From the NCBI GenBank assembly GCA_017303335.1, contig JAFLBK010000004.1, forward strand, positions 62,001-126,000: a stretch of DNA of 64,000 bases, in the 5' to 3' direction. The notes beneath the pieces were generated by a model. That model had not been told where the DNA came from and did not search any database. It saw only the letters and a list, made by a program, of their open reading frames with translations. This stretch comes from Chitinophagales bacterium. Lineage in GTDB: Bacteria; Bacteroidota; Bacteroidia; Chitinophagales; Chitinophagaceae. Below, in pieces: positions 24,135 to 33,116 of this stretch. The translations under genes were made by a program, and so were the position numbers. Positions within the stretch are counted from its first letter, which is position 1. Each line of letters starts with the position of its first letter.

Positions 24135-25595
24135 ATGAAATTTTTATCCATCCGGTACATTCTATTCCGCCTGATCCATGCCGTACTCTGCCTGGTACTG
24201 GTCATCCAGGTGAATGGCCAGCGCAAGGTGCTGTATGCCTCCAACCCGCCCGAAGGTTTCGCGGCATCCCGTATCGCCAAGCAGGCGCTGAAGGATGATA
24301 TGCGTTACTGGCAGCAAGTGCTGGAAGAAAGCCATGTCAATCCTTATCATGCCATCAGCAGGGAACAGATGAAAGCATTGCAGGATAGTTTGCTGAACGC
24401 CTTGCCCGACAGTGTTACGCATTTCCAGGCCTGTTTCGCCATCAGTACCCTGGCCGGGGCCCTCGACGAAGGCCACCTGGGTTTTGAAACGAACCGGGTC
24501 AGCGACAGCCTCTATACCTATCACGCGGTGCGGTTTCCTTTTCTGCTCTTTGATATCGAAAACGGAGCGCTCGTGGTGCAACGCGACCTGAGTGCGGTGA
24601 ATAAACTGCCGGCCTATAGCCGGATCACCGAGATCAACGGCATCCCGGTTCAGCAATTATATGAGCGGTACCGTAAATTCTATGGCGGACTGGAACCCTG
24701 GCGCAGGCTTCAGGTGAAGAATAATTTCCGTAAGCTGCTTTTTATGGATGGCATCACAAGCCCTTTCCGCATCAAAGCCCTGGTTAATAATCAGCCGGTC
24801 GAATACAGTACCGAAGGTTTCAGCTACCAGCAAACCGACAGCATCAGCAAACTGATCGCCGCTGAAATGCAGAAACCGGCGGGTCCTTTTTCGATGCGTT
24901 TCCTGCCGGGCAATATCGCCTTTATCGAATTCAATGATATGAACGGAAAGCTTCGGGAGTCATTCGAGGTTTTCATCAAGGAAGCATTCACACAGATCCG
25001 CGATAAGCAAGCGGCTGGCGTTATCATCGATATCCGTAAGAACGGCGGCGGCGACAGCGGGCTGGGCGATCTGCTCATCAGCTACATCAGCGATAAGCCC
25101 TACCGCGGATCGGCCGGTGTGAAGATGCGTATCAGCAGTCATTCCAAAGCCAACGCCGTTCTGCGTGGCACGGCGGATCCCTTTGCTGATTGGGAGAATG
25201 GCAAACTCTACGAGTACGATGTCAGGAAACTCAGCAAACCGGGCAAGAATAAACTCCGCTACAAGGGCAAGGTGGCTGTGCTCATCGGCACCGGTACATT
25301 CAGCAGCGCCAATATGCTTACCAATGCCATCAAGGATTATAAACTCGCCACGCTGATCGGTGAACCTACCGCCGAACCGGGGAATGATTTTGGAGAGATA
25401 TTCCCCTTCATGCTGCCGAATACATACATCAATGCCACCACCGCGATCAAGATGTTCATGCGTGCCAACGGTGATACCGGTGATTTCAGCGGCATCAAAC
25501 CGGATATTGAAGTGCGGAATACGCCGGAGGATATTCAAAACAAAAAAGACCGGGTATTGGACCGGGCCCTGCAGTGGATACAGGAAGGACGATGA
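24135..25595 (+). CDS. Secreted S41 family peptidase (tail-specific protease-like)
   Basis: A 486-residue protein with a signal peptide ending near residue 28 (VIQVNGQ). A helical region (35-130) is followed by a PDZ-like stretch (about 150-230). The S41 catalytic region reads GNIAFIEFNDM, AAGVIIDIRKNGGGDSGLGDLL (near 290-310) and VLIGTGTFSSANMLTNAIKD, with the catalytic Ser at about 390. GEPTAEPGNDFGE is the usual following block. It cleaves proteins in the periplasm or outside. The gene precedes a dipeptidyl peptidase gene, but a gap with a hairpin lies between. Confidence 0.88.
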   Translation: MKFLSIRYILFRLIHAVLCLVLVIQVNGQRKVLYASNPPEGFAASRIAKQALKDDMRYWQQVLEESHVNPYHAISREQMKALQDSLLNALPDSVTHFQACFAISTLAGALDEGHLGFETNRVSDSLYTYHAVRFPFLLFDIENGALVVQRDLSAVNKLPAYSRITEINGIPVQQLYERYRKFYGGLEPWRRLQVKNNFRKLLFMDGITSPFRIKALVNNQPVEYSTEGFSYQQTDSISKLIAAEMQKPAGPFSMRFLPGNIAFIEFNDMNGKLRESFEVFIKEAFTQIRDKQAAGVIIDIRKNGGGDSGLGDLLISYISDKPYRGSAGVKMRISSHSKANAVLRGTADPFADWENGKLYEYDVRKLSKPGKNKLRYKGKVAVLIGTGTFSSANMLTNAIKDYKLATLIGEPTAEPGNDFGEIFPFMLPNTYINATTAIKMFMRANGDTGDFSGIKPDIEVRNTPEDIQNKKDRVLDRALQWIQEGR

Positions 25596-25614
25596 TACAG
25601 TGTCTGACGTCCTC

Positions 25615-25631
25615 GCCTGCCTACCGCAGGC
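25615..25631. repeat. Hairpin GCCTGC-CTACC-GCAGGC
   Basis: A six-base-pair GC stem with five-base loop between the S41 and S9 genes. No T-run follows, so it is more likely a dispersed intergenic hairpin than a terminator. Confidence 0.45.
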
Positions 25632-25742
25632 AGGCCTGAACCTGCACTGTAAAAACCAGTCAGTTTGATCATTCCGCTGAAATAGATTTCTTTCCCTAAA
25701 TTTAATTTTCCGGTTCATTCATAAACACCGGGATGTTTCATC

Positions 25743-28322
25743 ATGAAGAAAATATTTCTCAGCCAGGCATTGATCGCCTTGCTTGCTCTGGCAGCGCATG
25801 CACAATCCGATAAAAAAGTATTGACCGTAGCCGATTACGACCAGGCCACGAAAGCGATGGGTTTTAATACCAGTAAACTCGTTTTCCGGGCGAATGTAAA
25901 TCCGAACTGGTTGCCCGACGGCCGGTTCTGGTATTCCGTTTCCATCCCGGGCGGTGTTGAATTTGTCCTGGTCAACCCGGCCGATGGCAGCCGCAAAACA
26001 GGCCCCGACAAAAAATCCATCCTGCCCGAAGAGCAGGCTTCCAGTAATTCGCCCGCTACCGGCCGCCGCAGGGGCGGTGCTAATGAAAGTGTTTCACCCG
26101 ATGGAAAGAAAGCCGCGTTCATCCGCGACTGGAACCTGTGGGTACGCGACCTCGAAACAAAAAAGGAAACACAACTCACGTTTGATGGCGTGAAAGATTA
26201 CGGTTATGCAACCGATAATGCCGGCTGGACGCACAGCGACCGGCCGATCATGCTCTGGAGCCCCGATTCAAAAAAGATCGCCACCTTCCAGCAGGATCAG
26301 CGTCATATTCATGACATGTACCTTGTCAAAACAAAAGTAGGCGCCCCGGAACTGGAGCAGTGGAAATACCCCTTACCCGAAGACAAGAAGATCATCCAGA
26401 TCGAACGCGTGATCATTGAAGTGGATGTGCCCAAAGTGATCCGGTTGAAAATTCCTTCCGACGACCGCAGGGGAACCCTCAGCGATGACATCGCTTCCGG
26501 CAGCCCGTTCGACGACAACGAGTGGAATGCCGATGCAACGAAACTGATGTTCGTTTCCACCAGCCGCGATCACAAAATTGAAAAGGTACGCATCGCCAAT
26601 GCGCTTACCGGCGAGGTACGGGAAGTGTTTGAAGAGAAAGTAGCTACCCAGTACGAGAGCGGTCAGGGATCCATCAACAATCATTTCCTGGATAAGACGA
26701 ACGAGATCATCTGGTACAGCGAACGCGACGACTGGGGACATTTGTATTTATACGACGCCAATACCGGTAAACTCAAAAACCAGGTGACCAAGGGTAATTT
26801 TGTCGTTACCCAGTTGCTGAAGATCGACGAGAAGAATCGGGTGCTCTATTTCATGGCCAACGGACGGGAACCCGGCCGCGATCCGTATTACGGGCATTTC
26901 TACCGCATCAACTTTGATGGAAGCAACCTGCAGCTGCTTACGCCGGAAGATGGCAACCACAACATCAGCCTCTCGGCCGATGGAAAATATTTTGTCGATA
27001 ATTTTTCACAACCCCATGTACCTCCTGTTTCCGTTCTGCGGGATATGAAGGGTAAATTGATCACCGAACTCGAACGTGCCGATATCAGCAAACTGCTGGC
27101 TACCGGCTGGAAACCGGTTGAGCCCATCAAGGTACGCTCACACGATAACAAGTGGGATCTCTATGGACTCATGTTCAAGCCCCGCGATTTTGATCCGTCA
27201 AAAAAATACCCGATCGTTAATTATGTGTATCCCGGTCCGCAGGGTGGTGGCGTGGGTTCACGCAATTTTGCACCGGCCCGCGGCGATCACCAGGCCCTGG
27301 CCGACCTCGGCTTCATCGTGGTGATCATCGACGGTTCCTGCAACCCCGACCGGTCTAAATCATTCCACGATGTATGCTATGGTAACATGGGCTCCAATAC
27401 CCTCGACGACCAGATTGCGGGAATCAAACAACTGGCAGCTGCACGCTCGTACATGGATCTCGACAAAGTAGGCATCTGGGGACATTCGGGTGGCGGCTTT
27501 GCAACGGCCGACGCCATGTTCACTTACCCTGACTTTTATAAAGTGGGCATTTCCGAATCCGGTAATCACGATAACCGCAATTACGAAGACGACTGGGGCG
27601 AGCGTTATATCGGGCTGGAAGAGAAAGGCCCCGATGGGACAACGAACTATGCCAAACAGGCCAACCAGATCAATGCCGGTAACCTGAAAGGAAAACTCAT
27701 GCTGGCCCATGGTGGTATGGACGATAATGTGCCACCTTACAATACCTACCTGGTGGTGGATGCCTTGCAAAAGGCCAACAAAGACTTCGACCTGGTGGTA
27801 TTCCCCAACGCAAGGCATGGCTACGGCCAGGATGGATTATACATGACACGCCGCCGCTGGGATTATTTTGGTAAGAACCTGATGGGCGCTGAAGTGCCGA
27901 AAGAGTATAAGATAAATCCAGGTGGTACCAGCACGCAACAGGCCCCGGCCAAAAAAGACAATGAGAATACGCCTACCGGGCGCAAGAACAATGTATTCAG
28001 CCGCCTCGAAGTATCGGTATCCAACATTACCATGGAATTATACGATAACGGTACGGTGGATGGCGATTCGATCAGCATCTTCTATAACAACAAGCTGCTG
28101 GTGAGTAACCGCGGGCTTTCGGAAAAAGCCATCACGGTTAACTTTATGCTGGATGAAAAGGCGCCGCAGCACGAGATCATCCTTTTTGCCAATAACCTCG
28201 GCAGCATACCGCCCAATACCGCTACGGTGGTGGTAAAAGTGGGCGAGAAGCGCTACGAACTCCGTTCAAGCGCCAGTCTGACCGAAAACGCAGTACTGGT
28301 ACTCGAGTACAAACCCAAATGA
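25743..28322 (+). CDS. Secreted S9B dipeptidyl peptidase IV-like enzyme with extra C-terminal domain
   Basis: An 859-residue protein with signal peptide (residues 1-20). The N-terminal half is the eight-bladed beta-propeller of the DPP IV family (about 40-480). The alpha/beta-hydrolase part has the nucleophile Ser582 in WGHSGGG, Asp660 in GGMDDNV and His692 in ARHGY. Beyond residue ~740 a separate domain follows a Pro/Lys-rich linker: LEVSVSNITMELYDNGTVDGDSISIFYNN to LRSSASLTENAVLVLEYKPK. This looks like a small beta-sandwich unrelated to the peptidase, and it is not part of usual DPP IV (about 720-740 residues). The enzyme probably releases dipeptides outside the cell. Confidence 0.9.
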   Translation: MKKIFLSQALIALLALAAHAQSDKKVLTVADYDQATKAMGFNTSKLVFRANVNPNWLPDGRFWYSVSIPGGVEFVLVNPADGSRKTGPDKKSILPEEQASSNSPATGRRRGGANESVSPDGKKAAFIRDWNLWVRDLETKKETQLTFDGVKDYGYATDNAGWTHSDRPIMLWSPDSKKIATFQQDQRHIHDMYLVKTKVGAPELEQWKYPLPEDKKIIQIERVIIEVDVPKVIRLKIPSDDRRGTLSDDIASGSPFDDNEWNADATKLMFVSTSRDHKIEKVRIANALTGEVREVFEEKVATQYESGQGSINNHFLDKTNEIIWYSERDDWGHLYLYDANTGKLKNQVTKGNFVVTQLLKIDEKNRVLYFMANGREPGRDPYYGHFYRINFDGSNLQLLTPEDGNHNISLSADGKYFVDNFSQPHVPPVSVLRDMKGKLITELERADISKLLATGWKPVEPIKVRSHDNKWDLYGLMFKPRDFDPSKKYPIVNYVYPGPQGGGVGSRNFAPARGDHQALADLGFIVVIIDGSCNPDRSKSFHDVCYGNMGSNTLDDQIAGIKQLAAARSYMDLDKVGIWGHSGGGFATADAMFTYPDFYKVGISESGNHDNRNYEDDWGERYIGLEEKGPDGTTNYAKQANQINAGNLKGKLMLAHGGMDDNVPPYNTYLVVDALQKANKDFDLVVFPNARHGYGQDGLYMTRRRWDYFGKNLMGAEVPKEYKINPGGTSTQQAPAKKDNENTPTGRKNNVFSRLEVSVSNITMELYDNGTVDGDSISIFYNNKLLVSNRGLSEKAITVNFMLDEKAPQHEIILFANNLGSIPPNTATVVVKVGEKRYELRSSASLTENAVLVLEYKPK

Positions 28323-28368
28323 CGGGTAGAGGCGAAATCTGTTTCTGGTATTATTAGTTATTTTCAAG

Positions 28369-28392
28369 AAAAGGCCGCAATTGCGGCCTTTT
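28369..28392. terminator. Rho-independent terminator after the S9 peptidase
   Basis: A perfect 12+12 palindrome, AAAAGGCCGCAA / TTGCGGCCTTTT, followed by CTTTACC, 46 bases after the stop codon. Confidence 0.85.
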
Positions 28393-28611
28393 CTTTACCC
28401 GAATATTAATTTTTACGTCAGGAAGTAAAAAACAGCCTTTAGTTTTTCTAATCTCATTTTAATTATTCTATCTTCATAGCGCCCTTAACCAGGACAACCA
28501 AGTAACCGATCCCTCCTTTGTAAACTTAACCCGAGCAATTGCCACCCAGCAAAAGAAACTGCTGTACCTCTCCAGGTAAGGCTGGAACTATTTTCAATAA
28601 AAAACCATTGT

Positions 28612-30495
28612 ATGGGAAATAAAAAGTTAAGCCGTAAAGGTTTTCTGAAGAACCTTGCGGGCGTTGCTGCCAAAGAACCCGAAGTGCTGAGCGATGTTCC
28701 GCCAACGGAACCGGATCCTTTGTTTAAGAAATACGCCAGGAAATCACTTGGGCCACGCAGGTACAGTCAGCAAATAGAAGTACCCAACCCGGGTGGTCCC
28801 GGACCGGAAACCACGGCCAGGGTGGGTAACGTCACCAGCGGCTTGAATCCGTATGCGGGTCCGCTTACGGTTTGGGATGCCGCACACCTGTTGCGGCGTG
28901 TCGGGTTCGGGGTAAAGAAAAGCGACCTCGATGCCGTGATGGCATTGACGCCATCCGCCGCTGTAGATTCTTTTCTTGTAGTGAATGCGCCATCGAATCC
29001 ATCGCCAACACCCGTGAACCATTACAACAATTCCGCCGTGGACAGCAGTGGGGTGGTACTGGGCAACAGCTGGACGACCACCAACCTCAGCTATGCAACA
29101 GGCAGTAACGACGGTACGGTGAATTCGCACAGGCAGAACAGCCTGATCGCCTGGAGCTGGGGATTGTGTCTCAATGAGAATACGACCATCCGGGAAAAAA
29201 TGACCCTCTTCTGGTATCATTTCATACCGGTGAATTTCGACGATGTGCGTGGCATGCAGAATAACTCCTCCACGATGTGCCATGATTACATGGCCCTGCT
29301 CCGGGCCAATGCCCTGGGTAATTTCAAAACCCTGATCAAGGCCATCGCCAAATCGCCGGCCATGCTCGTGTACCTGAGTAACCAGTACAGCACGGCTTCC
29401 GTACCCAACGAAAATTTCGCACGGGAACTGATGGAACTGTTCACACTCGGTAAAGTACCCACGCAGAATTATACAGAACCCGATATCATCGCGGCTTCGA
29501 AAGTATTCTCCGGCTGGCGGGTTCCCAGTTTTGTAGCCGCCTATCCCTTCAACCCGGGATTCAATTCGGCCTATCACAACCAGACCAACAAGGTATTCTC
29601 CCAATTCTTCGGACCCAATCCAACCAATACCATCGTAAACCAGGCCGGGGCAGCCGGCGCCAATGAGTTCGATATCTTCTTCGATATGCTGTTCACCCAA
29701 CAGCAGGATACGATTGCCAAATATATATGCCGCAGGCTGTACCGCTTCTTCGTGTATTACGATATCGACGCCAACGTGGAAGCCAATGTGATCGTTCCGC
29801 TGGCGAATTTCCTGGTGACCAGTAACTGGGAGATGGGGCCGGTTGTGGCCAAACTGCTCAAGAGCGAGCATTTCTATGATATGGCCAACAAGGGTGTGAT
29901 GATCAAAAGCCCGATCGACCTGATCGCGGGGCTGATCCGCACCTTCAACGTAAACACAACCGCGGTGGCCACCACCAATCCGCAGGTCGTGAACCAGTAT
30001 GCCATCTGGCAGTATTTCCAGAGTTATGCGCTGAATAATATGGAGCAGGGATACGGACTGGTGCCGAATGTATCGGGCTGGAAAGCCTATTACCAGGAAC
30101 CGATGTTTTACCAGAACTGGATCAACTCGTACAGTATTCAAAAGCGGGCTTCGCTGCTGACGGCCTTCATCAGCGGATTTCCCACCGGCGGGTTGACGAT
30201 CAAGATCGACGCGGTGACCTTTGTGCAGCAATGGCCCAACGCTACGGTGCAGGATCCCGACCTGCTGATCGATGTGCTCATCCAGTACATGCTGCCGATC
30301 GACCTGCCGGCGCAATATAAAACAGATACCAAGGTGCAGACATTGCTGGCAGGGCAGGTAACCAACAATTACTGGACAACGGCCTGGAATAATTACATAG
30401 CCAATCCCACCACGGCAAACCTCAATACGGTAAAAACGAGGCTTAATTCATTATTGACCACACTGCTTCAACTGGCCGAATTCCAGTTGATGTAA
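28612..30495 (+). CDS. DUF1800 family protein
   Basis: A 627-residue protein. The DUF1800 signature is clear: AHLLRRVGFGVKK near residue 90, REKMTLFWYHFIPVNFDD, VPNENFARELMELFTLG, then the C-terminal block with IKSPIDLIAGLIRTF. The N-terminus reads KKLSRKGFLKNLAGVAA, possibly a non-classical export signal. DUF1800 genes are regularly paired with DUF1501 genes, as here: the partner starts 13 bases downstream. The pair is thought to act outside the cytoplasm, but no biochemical function is established. About 290 bases upstream hold only a terminator and no other feature. Confidence 0.92.
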   Translation: MGNKKLSRKGFLKNLAGVAAKEPEVLSDVPPTEPDPLFKKYARKSLGPRRYSQQIEVPNPGGPGPETTARVGNVTSGLNPYAGPLTVWDAAHLLRRVGFGVKKSDLDAVMALTPSAAVDSFLVVNAPSNPSPTPVNHYNNSAVDSSGVVLGNSWTTTNLSYATGSNDGTVNSHRQNSLIAWSWGLCLNENTTIREKMTLFWYHFIPVNFDDVRGMQNNSSTMCHDYMALLRANALGNFKTLIKAIAKSPAMLVYLSNQYSTASVPNENFARELMELFTLGKVPTQNYTEPDIIAASKVFSGWRVPSFVAAYPFNPGFNSAYHNQTNKVFSQFFGPNPTNTIVNQAGAAGANEFDIFFDMLFTQQQDTIAKYICRRLYRFFVYYDIDANVEANVIVPLANFLVTSNWEMGPVVAKLLKSEHFYDMANKGVMIKSPIDLIAGLIRTFNVNTTAVATTNPQVVNQYAIWQYFQSYALNNMEQGYGLVPNVSGWKAYYQEPMFYQNWINSYSIQKRASLLTAFISGFPTGGLTIKIDAVTFVQQWPNATVQDPDLLIDVLIQYMLPIDLPAQYKTDTKVQTLLAGQVTNNYWTTAWNNYIANPTTANLNTVKTRLNSLLTTLLQLAEFQLM

Positions 30496-30508
30496 AAACA
30501 GTACGACC

Positions 30509-32356
30509 ATGAACCGTAGAAAATTCTTAGGAAATACAGCGCTCTTTTCGGTGCCGATGATGATCAACGGAATTCCGTTGTATGCCGGCGATCAGCGGCT
30601 GCATCCCTTGCTGGCCGCATTATCGATGCCCGCTGCCAACTGCGACCGTGTGCTGGTGATCATCCAGATGAACGGCGGTAACGATGGACTGAACATGGTG
30701 ATACCACTCGATCGGTATACGGAGCTCACCAATGCACGGCCCAGTATCCTGATACCGCAGGCTTCGGTATTGCCGCTTACCGGTACCACAACCACCGGGT
30801 TGCATCCATCCATGACCGGTCTGCGTGACCTGTTCAACGCCGGAAAGGTGAATCTCGTGCAGGGTGTAACCTATCCCAATCCCAACTTCAGTCATTTCCA
30901 GGCGCAGGATATCTGGTTCAGCGGTTCAACGGCGATACCATCGCCCAGCACCGGCTGGCTCGGCCGCCAGCTCGATATGGCCTACCCGGGTTTCCCGAAT
31001 GGCTATCCCAACGCTATGAATCCCGATCCCCTGGCGATCCAGATCGGTGGCGCTTTGCCGTTGTCGCTTGCCGGCCCCAACATCAACATGGGTTACAATG
31101 CGCCCAACCCTTCGGCCCTGATCAATGTGGCAACAGGCACACCGGGCCCGGCTCCGGTGAGCGATTATGGAACGGAGCTTACATTCCTGCGGCTGATGAA
31201 GGACCAGAGCAATGCGTATACGGCAAGGATATCAGCGGCCTACAATGCACAGGCAACGCAGTCGACCCTGTATCCCGCTTCGGGTAATACGCTGGCCGAC
31301 CAGATGAAAGTGGTGGCACGATTGATCGGGGGCGGATTGAAAACGCCGGTGTACATCGTGAATCACCCGGATAGCTTTGATACGCACGTAGACCAGGTGA
31401 CCGCCGGCAATACGGCTGTTGGTTCGCACGCCAATATCCTTTCCAAATTATCGGTTGCCATTGCCGCCTTCCAGGACGACATCACACTGATGGGCAAGGC
31501 CAATAAAGTAACGGGCATGACCTTCAGTGAATTCGGGCGGAGAGTGATCAGCAACACAAGCTATGGAACCGATCATGGTTCGGGAGCGCCGGTGATCTTC
31601 TTCGGCGCCATGCTCAATGGCGGCGTTACCGGTACCTCACCGGTATTGCCGGCAAATCCTACCGGCAGCACACAGGTGCCGCTGCAATACGATTACCGCC
31701 AGTTATATTCCACCATCATGCAGAAGTGGCTGTGCATGTCGGAAACAGAATCGGCCACGGTGCTGAACGGTACGTTTCAAACCGTGCCCATCTTCAACGA
31801 GGTATTGCTGCCGCTGGATGGCATCGAACTCGCAGCCAGCTGGGACGCAGGTTTTGCCAAACTATCCTTTGTGGTGTACGAGAACGACCGGTACGACCGG
31901 TTCATCATCGAACGGTCGGTCAATGGATCCGATTTCACCGAACTCGGTACGCTCTTCAATACCAGCAACCGGGTGCAGGAAAATTATGTTTACCGGGATG
32001 AACGCATTGCAGCGCCGTTCATTTACTACCGTATCAAAGGCATTTCGAAACAAGGAGCGCCGAGTTATTCATCCATTGTTAAACTGAAGAACAGCAACCG
32101 GCAGGATATCCGGGTGTTCCCCAATCCTGTAACCAACTTCACGATCAATATTGAATTCCTGAACAAGGTAAGCGGCCAGGTGGATATAACGATCTTCGGG
32201 ATGCGGGGCGAGAAATTATATTACAACCAGGTGAACCCGGCCGGCAATCGTATCATCCGCTTCAGCGTGCCGAACCTGTTCAGTGTGAAAACACTTTACA
32301 TACTCAACGTTGTTTACGACGGCAATACGGTTAACGAACGTATCATCTTTGAGTAG
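30509..32356 (+). CDS. DUF1501 family protein with T9SS sorting domain
   Basis: A 615-residue protein with a twin-arginine-like start (MNRRKFLGNTALFSVPMM). The DUF1501 (sulfatase-like fold) core spans about residues 45-425: VLVIIQMNGGNDGLNMVIP, YPNPNFSHFQAQDIWFSG and MTFSEFGRRVISN with TDHGSGAP. Residues about 440-530 form a beta domain, and the last ~80 residues are a T9SS C-terminal sorting domain (IRVFPNPVTNFTINIEF...). It is thus probably exported by Tat or Sec and then moved to the cell surface by T9SS. It follows the DUF1800 gene in one operon. Function unknown. Confidence 0.92.
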   Translation: MNRRKFLGNTALFSVPMMINGIPLYAGDQRLHPLLAALSMPAANCDRVLVIIQMNGGNDGLNMVIPLDRYTELTNARPSILIPQASVLPLTGTTTTGLHPSMTGLRDLFNAGKVNLVQGVTYPNPNFSHFQAQDIWFSGSTAIPSPSTGWLGRQLDMAYPGFPNGYPNAMNPDPLAIQIGGALPLSLAGPNINMGYNAPNPSALINVATGTPGPAPVSDYGTELTFLRLMKDQSNAYTARISAAYNAQATQSTLYPASGNTLADQMKVVARLIGGGLKTPVYIVNHPDSFDTHVDQVTAGNTAVGSHANILSKLSVAIAAFQDDITLMGKANKVTGMTFSEFGRRVISNTSYGTDHGSGAPVIFFGAMLNGGVTGTSPVLPANPTGSTQVPLQYDYRQLYSTIMQKWLCMSETESATVLNGTFQTVPIFNEVLLPLDGIELAASWDAGFAKLSFVVYENDRYDRFIIERSVNGSDFTELGTLFNTSNRVQENYVYRDERIAAPFIYYRIKGISKQGAPSYSSIVKLKNSNRQDIRVFPNPVTNFTINIEFLNKVSGQVDITIFGMRGEKLYYNQVNPAGNRIIRFSVPNLFSVKTLYILNVVYDGNTVNERIIFE

Positions 32357-32393
32357 GGAAGAAGCAACTCCGTTTTTAATATACAAACACAGG

Positions 32394-32417
32394 AATGCCG
32401 GGTATCGTCCCGGCATT
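32394..32417. terminator. Bidirectional terminator
   Basis: The stem AATGCCGGG / CCCGGCATT has a six-base loop. It serves the DUF1501 gene (ends 32356) and the convergent DoxX gene (ends 32422). Confidence 0.8.
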
Positions 32418-32421
32418 TTGT

Positions 32422-32916
32422 TTATGGATTCTTCTCAGCCTCTTTGATCCGGTTGATGTAGTCTTCGTGTTCTTTCTGGTGTTCTTCCGGCGGCATCTTA
32501 ACCGATAAAGGTCCGTTGCCGATGATCAGGAAATAGATCAGCAGCAATAACACGATGACAGACAGGAAGAGTTCGGAATACGGGGAAAATGCGTCCCGGG
32601 TGGCGTTGATGTTCACAAATACGATGGCCCCGATTAGAACAGGGATCTGAATCAGGCAGGCCGCCCGGGTGAACATGCCGATGGTTAAGAAAAAGCCGCC
32701 GAGGATGTGTGCGAAGGTTACATAGTGAGCCACCAGGATGACCATGAAATCGCCGAAGGGCGAGGTGCTTTTCATGAGGCTGATGAGCGAACTGGTGTTC
32801 CGGAGAAATTCCACGCCTTTCCAGCAAAGAAAGATCCCCAAAGCGATACGGATGATATCGAGCCATTTCGGGTGATGCCTGTCACCCCAGAATTCGAGTT
32901 TTTCGACGAGGTTCAT
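32422..32916 (-). CDS. DoxX family membrane protein
   Basis: A 164-residue protein with four membrane helices (about residues 20-40, 58-80, 82-102 and 112-134), in the DoxX/SURF4-like arrangement. Conserved cues are IIRIALGIFLCWKGVEF in the first helix and AHILGGFFLTIGMFTRAACL in the third. DoxX members are linked to thiosulfate:quinone oxidoreductase or redox stress, but many have no known role. The start at 32916 (MNLVEKLEFWG) is chosen over an ATG at 32982 since the upstream part lies over the promoter. Confidence 0.8.
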   Translation of the reverse strand: MNLVEKLEFWGDRHHPKWLDIIRIALGIFLCWKGVEFLRNTSSLISLMKSTSPFGDFMVILVAHYVTFAHILGGFFLTIGMFTRAACLIQIPVLIGAIVFVNINATRDAFSPYSELFLSVIVLLLLIYFLIIGNGPLSVKMPPEEHQKEHEDYINRIKEAEKNP

Positions 32917-32951
32917 AACAGATGTTTTTAGCGTGAAGAAAAGAACTGCTA

Positions 32952-32982
32952 TAAATCTACCTCTTTTATCTGATAGATGCAA
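32952..32982 (-). promoter_or_regulatory. Candidate promoter of the DoxX gene
   Basis: On the minus strand TTG (32980-32982), 20 bases, then TAGATTTA (32952-32959), one mismatch from TAnnTTTG, 35 bases before the ATG at 32916. Confidence 0.4.
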
Positions 32983-33116
32983 GCGCCGTTTTCAAAAAAT
33001 GGGAACATTGAATGTAATCAAGAAGCTTAATTATGTTGGAAAATTTCTTATTTTGTATAGTATCTGTCCCGGATAACACATTTTGCTCCTCATTTTTTAT
33101 AAACTAAAACACTTCA

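Noticed and set aside
28744..30315. 523-codon minus-strand frame opposite the DUF1800 gene
   Set aside because: It is a shadow of the DUF1800 coding sequence; the translation is His/Gly-rich without a recognisable domain.
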